This document shows, piece by piece, positions 46,083 to 59,639 of a stretch of 64,000 bases of DNA; the stretch's first letter is position 1, and every line of letters starts with the position of its first letter. The position numbers were made by a program, and so were the translations under genes. The notes beneath the pieces are model-generated. The model did no database searches and was not told where the DNA came from. It was given only the letters and a program-made list of their open reading frames with translations. This stretch comes from Apostichopus japonicus (lineage: Eukaryota > Echinodermata > Holothuroidea > Aspidochirotida > Stichopodidae): positions 5,692,001-5,756,000 of the forward strand of contig NC_092561.1 of NCBI RefSeq assembly GCF_037975245.1, given 5' to 3'.

Positions 46083-49000
46083 AGTACTAGCACAAAACTC
46101 AAAGTATATATATTATGCAATTTTCCAAAAATATTGCACAATATGGAGAGGTCGGTGGGAGTATAGTCTCGCACACAAAAATTGAGAAGAAAAGGTCGCT
46201 TGATCATAATCCACCTCTTCGTCGTACGTGTGCGACGCAAAAATTTGCTTATAAAATGATATTAATAAAGCAGAAAGAGAATTAACAGTACGTGAGATAA
46301 AGTACTGAATATTGGATATCCAATCTCTCAAGATTAACCTACTGATTGGAATATTGACCAGAGTGGGTTTCACGTTACAAGCCTGGAACAGATTTGTTTA
46401 ACATTTCCTAGTTTTGCCTAATATAAACTTGTGCCTCCACATCGCTTCCAAACACAATTTGTAGTAACTGTTTCATAGCTGAAATTACCGTTTGATCCGA
46501 AACTTGATACCTTCAATATTTTACAGCAAACAAAAACTTACAAAAGTGTTGGTTGGCAGAATTTTGATGACTAGTTTATTCATGATCAGATTCAATTTGT
46601 TGTACTCCTGTTGAATTTAAAACAGATTATTGTACTGTGCATGCACTCTATTGCCCTTTTTTTTGGGGGGGGGGAGGGGCTCACAGTTTTTACATGTTTT
46701 CATCAAATATACATAAATTTTAACAATGGGAATGGCCTAATTCTTAAGAGATTGACAAATTAAATTCACTATAAACTAGATTCAGATGAAAATTTGATGC
46801 GATAGGGATCAAGTCAAATGGAACCAGTGACTGTATTTGGCCCCTTCTTTGGGGGGGGGGGCAGTGATCAAGGTTAAATTGAAAATCAAATTTGTAGCAA
46901 CTCCTTCCCCAGGATGTTTTAAAGGAGATTTACAAGAAGAAAAAAAAGGTACTTAATAGGCAGTAATTTTGTGATTGCCTTTTATATTTCAAAGTCATTC
47001 TGAAGCTGTTTCAAGTAGTTTCATATTTATTTTCTTTTGCGAAGATTTAATGAAAAATTGTGACAGTTTTTCATACGATTCGGATGATAACCCGAATGAC
47101 GTAAAATTTTAAGTACAGTTTTTTCTTATTAAGAAACAAAATTTTACTGCCAAGGATATATTTAGGAAACCCAATCTTTCCTACACTTAGCATCGAATGT
47201 ATCGTTACAATGGTATGACAGTAAAGTGCCGATTGATCTGATGTGCATTTCCAAGAATAAAGCGCTTTTAACGAATTATCAGGCCCCTCCTAATTGTTTG
47301 AATGTGATCATGACACATGTAATTCTCAGAAATTAAATGTCAGACAAATTACCGAACTTCTGTTAAATACTTGCTGATGAGGTGAGGTCGAGGCAATTCC
47401 ATTCCTAATTAAAAAAAGGATGGACTGCAGTACTTTGTGCGGTTTCTCTCAGGTCTGAAAGCCTTGGCGATGGGCCAGACGACGATGCACATGGGTGGAA
47501 TCGTCGTGGAAACCAAAACAACGTCAATTAAGGTTTCCGTACCATTCTGTTTGAGTGTGAATGAAACGCGTGAAAAAACTTTACGATTAACTGTTGATCA
47601 TTCGAGGGTGTCGTTCGCAATTGTTGGAACGTAAACACCGTACGCATGCATATTTAATATTCGGATCGACCGAGGTAATGTGCGTAGCGTTTCCGAAATT
47701 AGATATTTAATGTTTTGCATGTATGTATACCGAAGATAGGGATAAAGTAAGTTGGATTATGTTACAACATATTGTAAGCAAATAGTTGAAGAAGGTTGGT
47801 TGGTGGGAAGATTTCTTTTGTTTAGGATTCAGTTGATTACAGTATAGTGTGGTAAATGCTGTAAGGGGCAGCTGTCCTTTCAGATCCATATGGAATCTTT
47901 TGCTCTATAAACGGACCGTTGTCAGAGAATTAAATGCTGTTGGTTTTGCACAGGGAGAGTGCGGTTTTCACTCTCCGAAATTGCTGTGAGAGCACTGCAC
48001 AATGTGGTGTGTTCAGATTAGCCACGTAAAGTAGGACTTCACAAAATTTCTTACGATGCTTGTTATTTGCTGGTGAAAAGTACGAGCCTTAATATTGACC
48101 AATCAAGTCGAATTTTATACCACTAGAGAGAAGAGTCAACAAAGTTTTCTTTGGCATAGGAAAGAAATTGGTTACCCAATCACACTCCCAGCAAGCACAA
48201 TGTAAGCATTGAGAGATAGGGACATTTTGAAGACGTTCACTGCTTTCCGAAGTGGTTTTTACTTTTTCAGATTAAAAAGTACGGGGTTTAGTTCACACAC
48301 ATAATAAATAACCACACATCCTTGTAAAGAGGACAAAATATTCTTCAAATGACATAAGAAAGAATTTTCTGAGTGCTACACTTAGAAAGTTATGCAAAAA
48401 GTTAGCGCGAAATGTTCTTATTTTGTAGCGATATTTGCTGCGTAACTGGGTGTTTTTTCGCCAAGTTCCGCAAGGATTCCATATGGATATTTGCAAAGGA
48501 TGTCTTATAACTGTGTTTACAGTACCTTTTATTTCACTAGTGGTGTAGTTTTTGGGATTTCTAAAAAAAAAAATTGGGAAAGAAATCGTGAATTGTATCC
48601 TTTTAAAGAAAATATGCAAAAGTTTAAACCCATAGAAGAAATTGCTTGAGGGGATGGGGTGGGATTTATCTCCCACTACTTCTCAAGGAATCTTGGGATG
48701 GTTGAGTGTGGGGGGGAGGGGGAGAGAGGGGTAGGGACAGTGGTGTAACAACTTGATACATGAAAATAATTAGGATAAAAGTATATTTAAGTGGAATTTA
48801 TGTGAAGCTGACATTGCAATTGGTCATTAAGGGTTGAAAGACAATCTGTAATTTTTTATTCTTGATTACCCTAAGAATTTCATTATCTTACATTGCAAGC
48901 ATTAAATGTACAGTTGCAAACTCGAATAATTTAATTCCTCACCATGTGCCTTTCTACCCTAAACTGTAAGTTTATTCTTAAGATTGATATTTGTTCAAAA

Positions 49001-50065
49001 TCTAATGCTAAGAGGAACCGTATTGAAAGCTTCAATGAGGTCATCAAATGTCTGTCTTACAGACAGGACTTACGTTAAGACCTGTTTGCATGTCTAGGGT
49101 TGGAAAAGTGCAACTTGTTTGTACCATTTTAACTTGAAAACCGAATTAAATTGTAGAAAGCCATTATCCCAGGGATCATGACTGTGTGACTGATATTATC
49201 ACATATGACACTTACACCATGATGCAAAAATATTCCAAATATTACCCGAATGTTTCATATTGCGTGTTGTTCATAAAATAAAGGTTAGGACATAAGTTAA
49301 TAACAATGATAAACTGCAGGTAAAATCAAATGGATGTATTGAATGGCTGTGAGCTAGCACCCTGGTAATATATTGGCATGCTTCTAGCTTTCATATCAAA
49401 ATATCAAAAGTTAATTTTTGGCCCTAAAAAGTCATCCATTAGGTATATATGGCGCTGGCTAATGCAAAACACGATCTGCATATGTGTGCATACAGTAATA
49501 CTTAAAGTAAAGGCAGAAGAGCATGTGTTTTTAGGAATGTACGGTTGCTAACCAAACCCGCCGTAACCATTGTTTACCAACATGTGCGCATGTTTAATCA
49601 AACCCACGGAAATTTTGACAAAACGAAGGAAATTTCTGCATAGCCGAAATGTCTGGTAAAAGGGATTAATTTATCATTCAATAACTGGAAAGATGAGCAC
49701 AGGCAAGAAATGTGATGTTTGCACAAATAATAGCTATAGAGCTTCTACCTCCAGCTCTCGTTATGTATGTCCATTCTAATTGCCATCCGAAACATGTTTA
49801 GCTCGAACGTAGTTTTAAGCCCATGATCGATCGTTGGCACCGTCGAAAAAAAACTGTCGTCCGGGGGTAAATGATTCACAAGGACGTTTACAAATGGAGC
49901 AAGCATCAACATTGGGCTCGTAGGAAATAGTAAAAGTTTGCAGTCACGAGATGACAGGTTTAATTGCATCCATTTTTGGCTCAGTGTTGTGGAAGAGAAG
50001 AGCAGAACAGAACAGAACTGAACAGAACAGATGAAAATGCAAACATTTTTTTTTCATATTGTGTA

Positions 50066-50330
50066 CCCAGCAAACACAAAACGTTATCATAACATTTTTA
50101 AAAGAGCCTCTAAAATATGTTTTTATAACGTTAAATGTGGTGTTATAAAAACGTCGGCATAACGTTTTTATGAGATAATAATGTTAAAGTAATGTTATAT
50201 TAATGTTTTAACAAGAAAATGTTTTGAAATAATAGCCTGAAAACGTTTTCATAACATATTTATTACACCACAAATAACGTTATCAAAACAAAAGACGAAA
50301 CGTTTTAAAAACGTTTTTGTGTTTGCTGGG
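50066..50330. mobile_element. Palindromic MITE, TA target duplication
   Basis: It starts CCCAGCAAACACAAAACGTT and ends AACGTTTTTGTGTTTGCTGGG. TA precedes (50064-50065) and follows (50331-50332). The interior is rich in aacgtt/ataacgtt motifs in both orientations, so a single strand folds into a long hairpin. It belongs to the CCCAGCAAACA-type terminal repeat group seen across many animals. Confidence 0.9.
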
Positions 50331-50410
50331 TAGGTGTGGAGTTGGAGGTCAACGGTTTGGCAACCAATATGTTAGAAAGTTAAGTGATGGTTTCTTCAAA
50401 TAAATTAAAT

Positions 50411-50990
50411 TACAGTGATGTTCCATGAATTTGTAGAAAACTGCATTAAGACCTCATCAACCATACAGTACAATACTTTCATGTGAGGTTTTCAGTACTT
50501 TATGAAACATCTTAATACATACAGTAATTGTAAATTAACTATGCAAGTACTGCACAATTACAGTGATGTTCAACAAATTCAGAACACTGCATTAATACCT
50601 CATTAACCATACAGTAGAATATGTTCAAGTGAGGTTTTCAGTACTTTATAAAACATCTGACTATGTACAGTAATTGTAAATTAACTATGCAAGTACTGTA
50701 CAATTACAGTGATGTTCAACAAATTCAGAACACTGCATTAATACCTCATTAACCATACAGTACATTATGTTCATGTGAGGTTTTCATGACTTTATAAACC
50801 ATCTAAAGACATATAGTAAATGTAAATGAATTTGCAAACTACATTTACGGTGATGGTCAACGAATTTAGAACACTGCATTAAGACCTCATTAACCTTACT
50901 GTATGTTCATGTGAGGTTTCAGTACTTTTTAAGGAATCTAAATATGTACAGTAATTTTAATGAATTATGAAATGTTAACCTCCATTTAAA
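50411..50990. repeat. Tandem repeat, about 145-bp unit, four copies
   Basis: The block cactgcattaa(t/g)acctcat recurs with period about 141-146 (positions near 50451, 50597, 50743, 50884), each followed by gtgaggttttcagtacttt. Copies are diverged, most strongly the fourth. Confidence 0.85.
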
Positions 50991-52082
50991 GTAACCTTTA
51001 TGGAAACTTAACAGTTTGAGGTTTTCAGTACTGTTTTATAAGACATAAATTTAATAATGTTCAGCAATTGCACAATTTTAAAAATTCCATTTCTGGTACA
51101 TCAAAATAATTTACACGTCACTGCATCGATGTGATAAATAAATAATATTTTAAATTATTGTAATTTATTTAGCAATTGGTATTTGTACTTAACAAATATT
51201 AGTTCGTAGAAAAAGAAAAGAAAAACCTGGCTGCATTAGAATTTTAAAATGTCCATTTTCTAGGGTAATTTATTCAAATACATTTAAATTAAGTCATATC
51301 TTTTTCTGTTTCCTTGAAACTCTGCAGTTGTAACTCCAGTTGTTGTTGACATAGGTAATTTTCAAAACTTTTGAGTTCATGGTGCATTTGCTTCTCTTTT
51401 TAATGCAGCTCACAATTGAAAAATTAAATGATTTCATGTTTTAGCACATATTGTTGAAAATAAAATATGTAGATTGAGTATATAGAGCTTCTGATCACAG
51501 ACATTGTCACGTTACTATTGCAAAACTACATATACTTCCTAGTTGAGAATGTCACCTTAGTCATTTTCAAATAATTCTTAGTTCAATTTCAAAGAAGCTG
51601 AAGACAGTGTAATGACCCATATTAAACACCTAAATCCTACGAAAAACCACCATACCCGACTCTTCCACACTAACCCCTCACCCTCCACACCCTCCCCCGA
51701 TCCCCCCCCCCACACACACAAACACCCACACACACACAACAAAAGAAGACAACTTCCAATATAAAGACTTTTAATATTAATTGAAAACTGGCTTCAACCT
51801 ACTATTTAGACACTAATGTTTAATTTCTTTGTCTTCCTACTCTCTGAGCTATTTGAATATCATGACCACTGTCACTAAGTATATGTTTTAATTCTCATCA
51901 ATTAACCAGTATGCAAAGGCTGCCATATTTAATATGTTACATTTATCTGATATCAAGGGCTATGTGAATGGACAGACATCTAAATCCAAGCTGGGCATAT
52001 ATATGTATACAGTATTTTAATACAAAATAAAATAAAACTGTTAGCAAACTGCTTATTCACTAGACAGCCTGTGTAAGAGAAT

Positions 52083-52190
52083 GTGTAAAAGTAAGTTGGC
52101 CTGACGTTTCAAACCTAGCAGGAACTTCTTCAACGGCTAAATGACAAGTATACAGTCAATGTTACTTATCAGGCCAACTTATTTTTACAC
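52083..52190. repeat. Foldback element with 22-bp inverted termini
   Basis: gtgtaaaagtaagttggcct at the left faces its reverse complement at the right with one mismatch over 22 bp. The interior, read on the minus strand, has gttgaagaag...gaaacgtcaggcc, typical of Penelope-element terminal sequences. No clear target duplication is seen. Confidence 0.6.
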
Positions 52191-53619
52191 AGTATTTAAT
52201 ACAAACACACTTGCATTCATGTCCTTCTGTTATACACTGTAAGCACTATATACTAATAATAACATGTGTGTATTTCCCTCATTATTGCTTCACATAACTC
52301 CACCCAGCACAGGACACGTCTCTCTCTCTCTCTCAATTCCCTGTCTCGTACTTGATTATATTACATCAGACTCTCTAAAGGTATGACATCACAGCTCTCG
52401 CACCATCCGCGATGACATCATACTAACGATCTAACTCTCTCAGGCAGCAGACAAATTATTCCTTTTTACTGTAATTAGATTTTCGAAACCGATCCCAATT
52501 GCAACTTTCTCCCTTGAGCTACAGTGACGTCGACTCCCCCCCCATCCCCCCTGCCCATCTCGTTTTGGTTTTTTGCTTTGTCTTCGTAGTGTGAAGTCCG
52601 ATCTAACGGCCTTGTGATTTCATTCAATTACAGGGCAGTATGATGTCATTCGGGGACTGAACTAGCAAGCTGTATCTTACAACCGTTTGTTTTGCTTGCC
52701 AATTCTGCGCTAGTCAAATTAGAAGTTTGGTGCTTTTTTTGTCGTTGATATTTTTGGTTTAAATGTTAGCTTGTATGAGCTTTTCTTTGTCTTTAATTGT
52801 TTGATCCCGAAGGGAGACTTTGTGCAATGATTTGCAAATTAGATAGGGAGTGAATCAAGAGGGAGACATTCTAGCCATGCATCGATGCATGGATGACTGC
52901 TATACATATATACCTACTGTGCAGTGTACGTACAGTACGTGGTTCATATATAATTAGGCATTCGACCAGCTAGAAGTTTAATATACATGTATATAGTACC
53001 CTAGATAAAGAGTGTGGGTGGCTGAATCCCACCAGTGAAACTATTTATTATGTAGCCAGACAATGAATTGCATCATGTGCAAATGAATGTTTGGCTCAGA
53101 TTTCAAGTTTAATGTACAGATCGAGGCCATCAAAGTATGATTCATCATTAATACATAGATGTTTCTAGAAATCGTTTGATTGAACGGGCCGGCACAGATA
53201 TTTTGCAACGCGTACTGCTGCAGCCTCGGCAAATCAGACGACAATTACGACAGTTAATCGTAGCTGTTTATTTTCACTTGGAGAATTCACCTCGGCGAGT
53301 ACAAAGAACCTGCCATTTTGCTATGTAAAGGTCGCAGCTCTCTTGAGGTCAACAGAGGTGGAAGTCTGAAAACCTCCTGAAAATGATACTCAATGTTCAG
53401 CAAACTTGATAGAACTTGCATTGTACCTATAGATGCACCTTTTTGAGTAATATTTAAAAAGAACCCTATTTTAGGTCTTGTGTGGAGGTCAACTGTCATT
53501 TGAGGTCAATATAGAGGTCAAAATCTGAAAACCTAACCACAATATAATTTCAAAAGCATAACATCAAGCAACTTTTTGCTTGCAGACCCATATCTTGTTG
53601 GGTTTCATAACATTGTTGC

Positions 53620-54815
53620 ATTACTGTACATGAAGTAGAGCTCTGTAAGCTACACTGTAGTATTACTGTACATGAAGTAGAGCTCTGTAAGCTACACTGT
53701 AGTATTACCGTACATGCAATAGAGCTCTGTAAGCTACACTGTAGTATTACTGTACATGTGCAGTAGAGCTCTGTAATTAGCTACACTGTAGTATACTGTA
53801 CATGCAGTAGAGCTCTGTTAGCTACACTGTAGTATTACCGTACATGCAGTAGAGCTCTGTAATTAGCTACACTGTAGTATTACTGTACATGCAATAGAGC
53901 TCTGTAAGCTACACTGTAGTATTACTGTACATGTGCAGTAGAGGTCTGTAATTAGCTACACTGTAGTATGTACATGCAGTAGAGCTCTGTAAGCTACACT
54001 GTAGTATTACTGTACATGCAGTAGAACTCTGTAAGCCACACTGTAGTATTACTGTACATGTGCAGTAGAGCTCTGTAAGCTACACTGTAGTATTACTGTA
54101 CATGTGCAGTAGAGCTCTGTAAGCTACACTGTAGTATTACTGTACATGCAGTAGTGCTCTGTAAGCTACACTGTAGTATTACTGTACATGCACTAGGAGC
54201 TCTGTAAGCTACACTGTAGTATTACTGTACATGCAGTAGTGCTCTGTACGCTACTCTGTAGTATTACCGTACATGCAGTAGTGCTCTGTTAACTACACTT
54301 TAGTATTACCGTACATGCAGTAGAGCTCTGTTAGCTACACTGTAGTATTACCGTACATGCAGTAGAGCTCTGTAAGCTACACTGTAGTATTACTGTACAT
54401 GCAGTAGAGCTCTGTTAGCTATACTGTAGTATTACTGTACATGCAGTAGAGCTCTGTTAGCTACACTGTAGCATTACCGTACATGCAGTAGAGCTCTGTA
54501 AGCTACACTGTAGTATTACTGTACATGCAGTAGAGCTCTGTAAGCTACACTGTAGTATTACTGTACATGCAGTAGAGCTCTGTACGCTACACTGTAGTAT
54601 TACTGTACATGCAGTAGAGCTCTGTAAGCTCCACTGTAGTATTACTGTACATGCAGTAGAGCTCTGTTAGCTACACTGTAGTATTACTGTACATGCAGTA
54701 GAGCTCTGTTAGCTACGCTGTTGTATTACCGTACATGCAGTAGAGCTCTGTAAGCTACACTGTAGTATTACTGTACAAGCAGTAGAGCTCTGTAAGCTAC
54801 ACTATAGTATTACTT
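53620..54815. repeat. Minisatellite, 42-bp unit, about 28 copies
   Basis: The unit is built from gtagagctctgtaagctaca then ctgtagtattactgtacatgca. Most copies are 42 bp; variants add tg (tgtgcag) or att (taattagc), or change tgtaagc to tgttagc. Higher-order order of variants is visible, as when copies 3-5 and 6-8 share the same series of variants. The unit is rich in palindromes (GAGCTC, TGTACA, GTAC, AGCT). Confidence 0.95.
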
Positions 54816-55564
54816 TACATACATGTTTGTTTGTTAGCTGTGACACATTTTCAGTTGAAGCTTAGTTTTTTTCTAATTCTAACCTCAAATGCTTAATTCA
54901 TGCAACTGGATCATCCAACTGCGGGTTTTTAAATCTGTAGTGAAGTTAGAACTGTCCCAATGAGAAGCTTTCCAGTTTAAGGGTGGCCACTGACGTATAA
55001 AATGGAGGACACATCGACCACTCGACTAAACATGAACATGAGACAACAAACACATACGGTTCATGCCATCTTGCTTGTTGGAAACAGGTTATTCATGATT
55101 TGGACATTTCAGAAATGGACACAATAAAACAACGCTACAACGCTGCCTTTTTTTTAAATGAAAAATCCTCAAAGTTTCTGATTCTTGCAAAAAAACATTT
55201 TGGCCTGTTTTGCTATATATTCCTCATGCTCTTGAGCCTGGGTATTGTACTTCAAGGTCATTCAATTCAATACTGTGCAGATTTGAATGTCATATAAGCG
55301 ATGTAAATAATATTTGCAAAGTACTGTGTCTGCTGCTGGTTTAATTCACTTTAAAGACTTGACTATAAAATGAATGTCAAAACAGTTAGTAAACGTAAGG
55401 CAAAATACCCTTCTGTGGGTGGGGACAAATGTGGAATTTCAAAGTTTGATAAATCGACCAATTTTTTAAGCAGTGCAACTGAAATTTTCATGGTACTCTA
55501 ATCATGCAATGACGTGGTAAGTTTTAACAGCCATCGGTGATTTGACACGGAATGACCCTAATGC

Positions 55565-56225
55565 AAAATTGCATACTCGTACTCACTGCGATCATACTTA
55601 AAATGGTGTACTCATATACTCATAGGGCAATTGTACATAATTGTACTCATACTCATGCTGTTGTACTCATGCTGTTGATAATAGTCTGCGATCATTCTTA
55701 GAACATCATACTTATATACTCATAAAAATGGCAATTGCACATAATTGTACTCATTTGCTGTTGTACTCATACTGCTGTATAGTCTGCAATCAAACTTAGA
55801 ACCGTGTACTCATACACTCATAACAATGGCAATTGTACTTAATTGTACTTTTACTAATGCTTCTGTACTCATGCTGTACTCATGTTGTACTCATGCTGTT
55901 GATTATATAGTCTGCGATCATTCTTAGAACATCATACTTATATACTCATAAAAATGGCAATTGTACATAATTGTACTCATACTCATGCTGTTGTACTCAT
56001 TCTGCTGTTTAGTCTGCGATCATAGTTATACCGTGTACTCATATACTCATAACAATGGCAATTGTACATAATTGTACTCATACTCATGCTGTTGTACTAA
56101 TACTGCTATACTGTAGTCTGCGATCATACGTAGAGCTGTGTACTCATATACTCATAACAATGGCAATTGTACTTAATTGTACTCATACTCATGCTGTTGT
56201 ACTCATACTATATAGTCTGCTGCAT
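55565..56225. repeat. Tandem repeat, about 100-bp unit, 6-7 copies
   Basis: agtctgcgatcat recurs near 55587, 55687, 55785, 55913, 56015 and 56119, with caatggcaattgtacataat and tactcatactcatgctgttg between. A sub-repeat ttgtactcat is amplified in some copies, which produces repeated but meaningless ORFs. Confidence 0.9.
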
Positions 56226-56810
56226 TGTCATTGTATTGCAGTAATGATCTTCCATTAAAATACTACACATTTTAAATATTGCATTGATGGGTAACATATT
56301 ACATATTGCAAAATTAACATGATTTAATTCTAGATTGGATACAATTGTAATATAATTATACCATGGATTGCCATTAATTACTACATTGTATTCATGTTAC
56401 TGCACACATTCGCACATTGACACTTGATGCAGGCTAATCAACGTGTAAATCACCCTGGGGCTGAAGCCAAGATTATCCTCTTGAATATGTTTCGTGAGGA
56501 ATGTGCTGCATTGCCTGTTAATACTTAGAGCTGTCATTCTTCATATGTTACGCAGTAATATATATACCAGCCCCTTTCCTCCCCCCACCCCCCTTTACAT
56601 CAGGGGATTTGGCTACTTGATAAACACCACAGAGTTTCATGCAGCTATGATGAGAAGGAAATTGAAAGACAAGTTAAATATCTGTCAAGAGCTCAACTTT
56701 GATTATTTTGATATTGTCCGGGTATGATCATGTATGCACGTACTGAAAGAGTCTTGTCGATCGTTAGGAACGATCATATATATTAATTGATATTATATAT
56801 ATATTATTAT

Positions 56811-57482
56811 AAATTTCCATATTGATAAATATTTGTAAATGTGTCTATGATACTTTAATAATTGTCTGAAATTTTAATTTTTTAATTTTCTTACCAAACC
56901 ATGTGAAGAGGAAAGTCTCACCCCTTTATAGTGCATTTTTAATACTATTACAGATAGCGTTTGCTCTTGGCAACTGTTACCAAGCAACTAGAGAACAATA
57001 GCCATATGTTTGGATAGTTACAAATTGAACAAACTAACATTCTTGTAAATTCAGTCTTTCCACACTTTCACATGATATTTTTTTCTCATTGAAAAAAAGG
57101 TGGCTTTCTTCTTTGTGGTAGTGGACAGATAAGGACAATCATTAAAGTAGAGTGTAAGGAATCATCACCATAAATTTCCATATTGTGAAATATTAATAAA
57201 TGTGTTTATGGTTCTATTTAAATATTTGTCTGAAATTTTAATTTTTACTTTTCCAAACCATGTGAAGATGAAATTCTCACTCCTTATTGCTTTCTTAAAC
57301 TATCATAGATAGTGTTTGCTCTTGGCAACTGTTACTAAGCAACTAGAAAATAGCATAATGTTTGCATAGTTACCAATTGGGACAAACTAACAGTTTGTAA
57401 ATTCAGTCTTTCCACACTTTTCACCTGATATTTTTTCATTAAAATAAAGTGGATTCCTTCAATAGTAGTTGTCGACAGATAT
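56811..57482. repeat. Diverged tandem duplication, 361-bp offset
   Basis: Copy 1 (from 56811) and copy 2 (from 57172) share aaatttccatatt, ttgtctgaaattttaatttt, ccaaaccatgtgaaga, tttgctcttggcaactgtta and attcagtctttccacact in order. Divergence by eye is moderate. Confidence 0.88.
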
Positions 57483-57616
57483 GGAAAATCTTAAAGGTTT
57501 TCTACAATTTTTGGTATTAAAATTACTACTTATACTCTGACTGTGGTATTCACACTACTGTGAATATGTACATGTCTGTCTCCTGCTTGTTGGTACTACT
57601 ATATGTCTACTGTGTG

Positions 57617-57945
57617 CAGGGGGGTAGGAGCCGGGCGGGGGGCACTGGGGGCACGTGCCCCCCACTTTTTTCCAAACTAGCAAATGTGCCCTACTGGCAA
57701 ATAAAATGTGCCCCTTTGATGAAGAACTGTCTTTTGGATATCTTTAAAAGCCTTTGTTAATTTGAATATTTTATTTTAATTATTCACGTGCAACATAATA
57801 GCATTGATAGCATCCTAACACATCACATATATTTAAGTGATATGGCCGGTGTGTATCGGTTTATAGCATACGAGAGGTGGTTTGTAGATTGAGCCCCTCT
57901 GATGTTGTGCCCCCCCCACTTTGTTGGAAGCTTCCTACCCCCCTG
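57617..57945. mobile_element. Intact hAT-type MITE, perfect 8-bp target-site duplication
   Basis: It starts CAGGGGGGTAGGAGC and ends GCTTCCTACCCCCCTG. ACTGTGTG flanks both sides (57609-57616 and 57946-57953). At 329 bp it has no ORF of its own; an internal gggggcacgtgcccccc palindrome is notable. Confidence 0.93.
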
Positions 57946-59639
57946 ACTGTGTGCAGTAGTTGTATGTCTGTTATTTCTCTAGATAACAATGTATTGCTTT
58001 AAGTTTCTCATGTACACCAGTAGCTGATAATTGTCAAATATATTGCTTCCTTCGATAGTTCGTAATGAAGACTACCATACTTGAAAAGATTAAATCAAAC
58101 AGTTTTGTCAGTCTAATCTAACGAACGATGTCTAAATAATACGCCAGTGTAAATATTTCATGAAGAAAGCTCGTGCACAATCCCGTAAAATATCGATGTA
58201 GAAACGCTTAACTTTGGCTCTCCGGCACCAAATTAAAAAAAACGCGAAAACGAACAAATCCGTGGGATGTATATGATGACAGGTTGTTTTAACTGTAGTT
58301 GGATCATCAGTATATTTAATGAATTTATTTCATTGATTTAAATTTATTTAATTAATATTTATTTAATAAGCATTAGTACAATACTTTAGTATGAAGAGTA
58401 ATTTACAATGAAATAGGTAATTTCTGACAACTTATGGAAACTTAACAAAACAAAATTTTCCTTGAAATGAATATATGTATCTTTTGAGCCTGCTGTCAGA
58501 ACTGAAAAATTTAATGTTTTCATTTTGTGATGCAGTTTTGAGGTTTTCTGTCTTAAAAATTGGACCATGCAGTATACCTGAAAATACTAAGCTTCTGTGT
58601 AACAAATGCTGTTATGTAAAAATAAATCACAAAATATTTACAAGCCCCTTTCCCCTAGCATTTTGCTATGAAAGCAGTTGTTTTGACTGAATTGCAACGT
58701 GTGGGAAATTCCATCAAATTGGTGGCAATAATGTCGCTTTTTGTTCATCCTTTAGAAAAGTTTGAAGTTCTGCAGTGCTGCAGCCTGCATGAGATTGCTT
58801 AATATACTAAACAATGGGGAAAAAAAATAAAAAATAAAACCAGTCTTCATTGGTTGAACAAAAATATATTCCAGTGCAATATGTTGTGTTGACTATTTCT
58901 ATCTATTTGTGACTGTTTTGAAAATGTTCATAAACTGGCCACAATGTAAGTCTATGTAGCTGAATCTTTCATTTTAAATTTTAAATTATGAATTTTCTTT
59001 TGAATTGAATCATAAAAGTACGTTCATCTCACTAAATATACACTACCTTTCAGCTGCCACAATTTGCCTTCTCCCCCCACCCCCCTTCTGCCCTCCCTCC
59101 CCCCTTAAAAAACAAAACGAGAAGAGGTATTAAATCATAGAAAATTACATGATAAATTTTCAAAATTAAGAGAGTACTGGATATATTAATTTTTACCACA
59201 ACACTTGAGGGCATGTTATTGTTTGTAGGGTGTACTTGATCGTGATTGAATGTTAATTAAGTCTGACTTACCAGATGTTATAACCGGGGGCGGTGTTTCT
59301 GCGGGTGCCTGGTTCAAATATGTAAGGTAGAAACAAGGTTATTAATGAGAAGGTCAGGCGGTAGTAATTTACTATTGGTTAGTGTATTGGAAAGCATTAA
59401 TTAGCACTGGTATATATACATCTATAAGCATAAATGTCACTGATCAAAGTGCAGAAACAGTTTGAACACCGACTGCCACTAAATTATAGAGTTGAGAACA
59501 GAACGAGTGATATTTTACTAAAAATGTGACAAGTTTCTTTCACCCCTTTTTGTTTTTAGCTGTAACCTATTGGTTATTCTTCCATTTAGCATTAATTTTA
59601 ACCTGCCTTCAACTATATATGATTCTAGCTAGTTGTTAT

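Noticed and set aside
53620..54815. CRISPR-like regular repeat array
   Set aside because: Units are head to tail with no spacers, in a eukaryotic intron; it is a minisatellite.
55745..56258. Repeated His/Thr/Val/Leu-rich ORFs
   Set aside because: They translate the 100-bp tandem unit.
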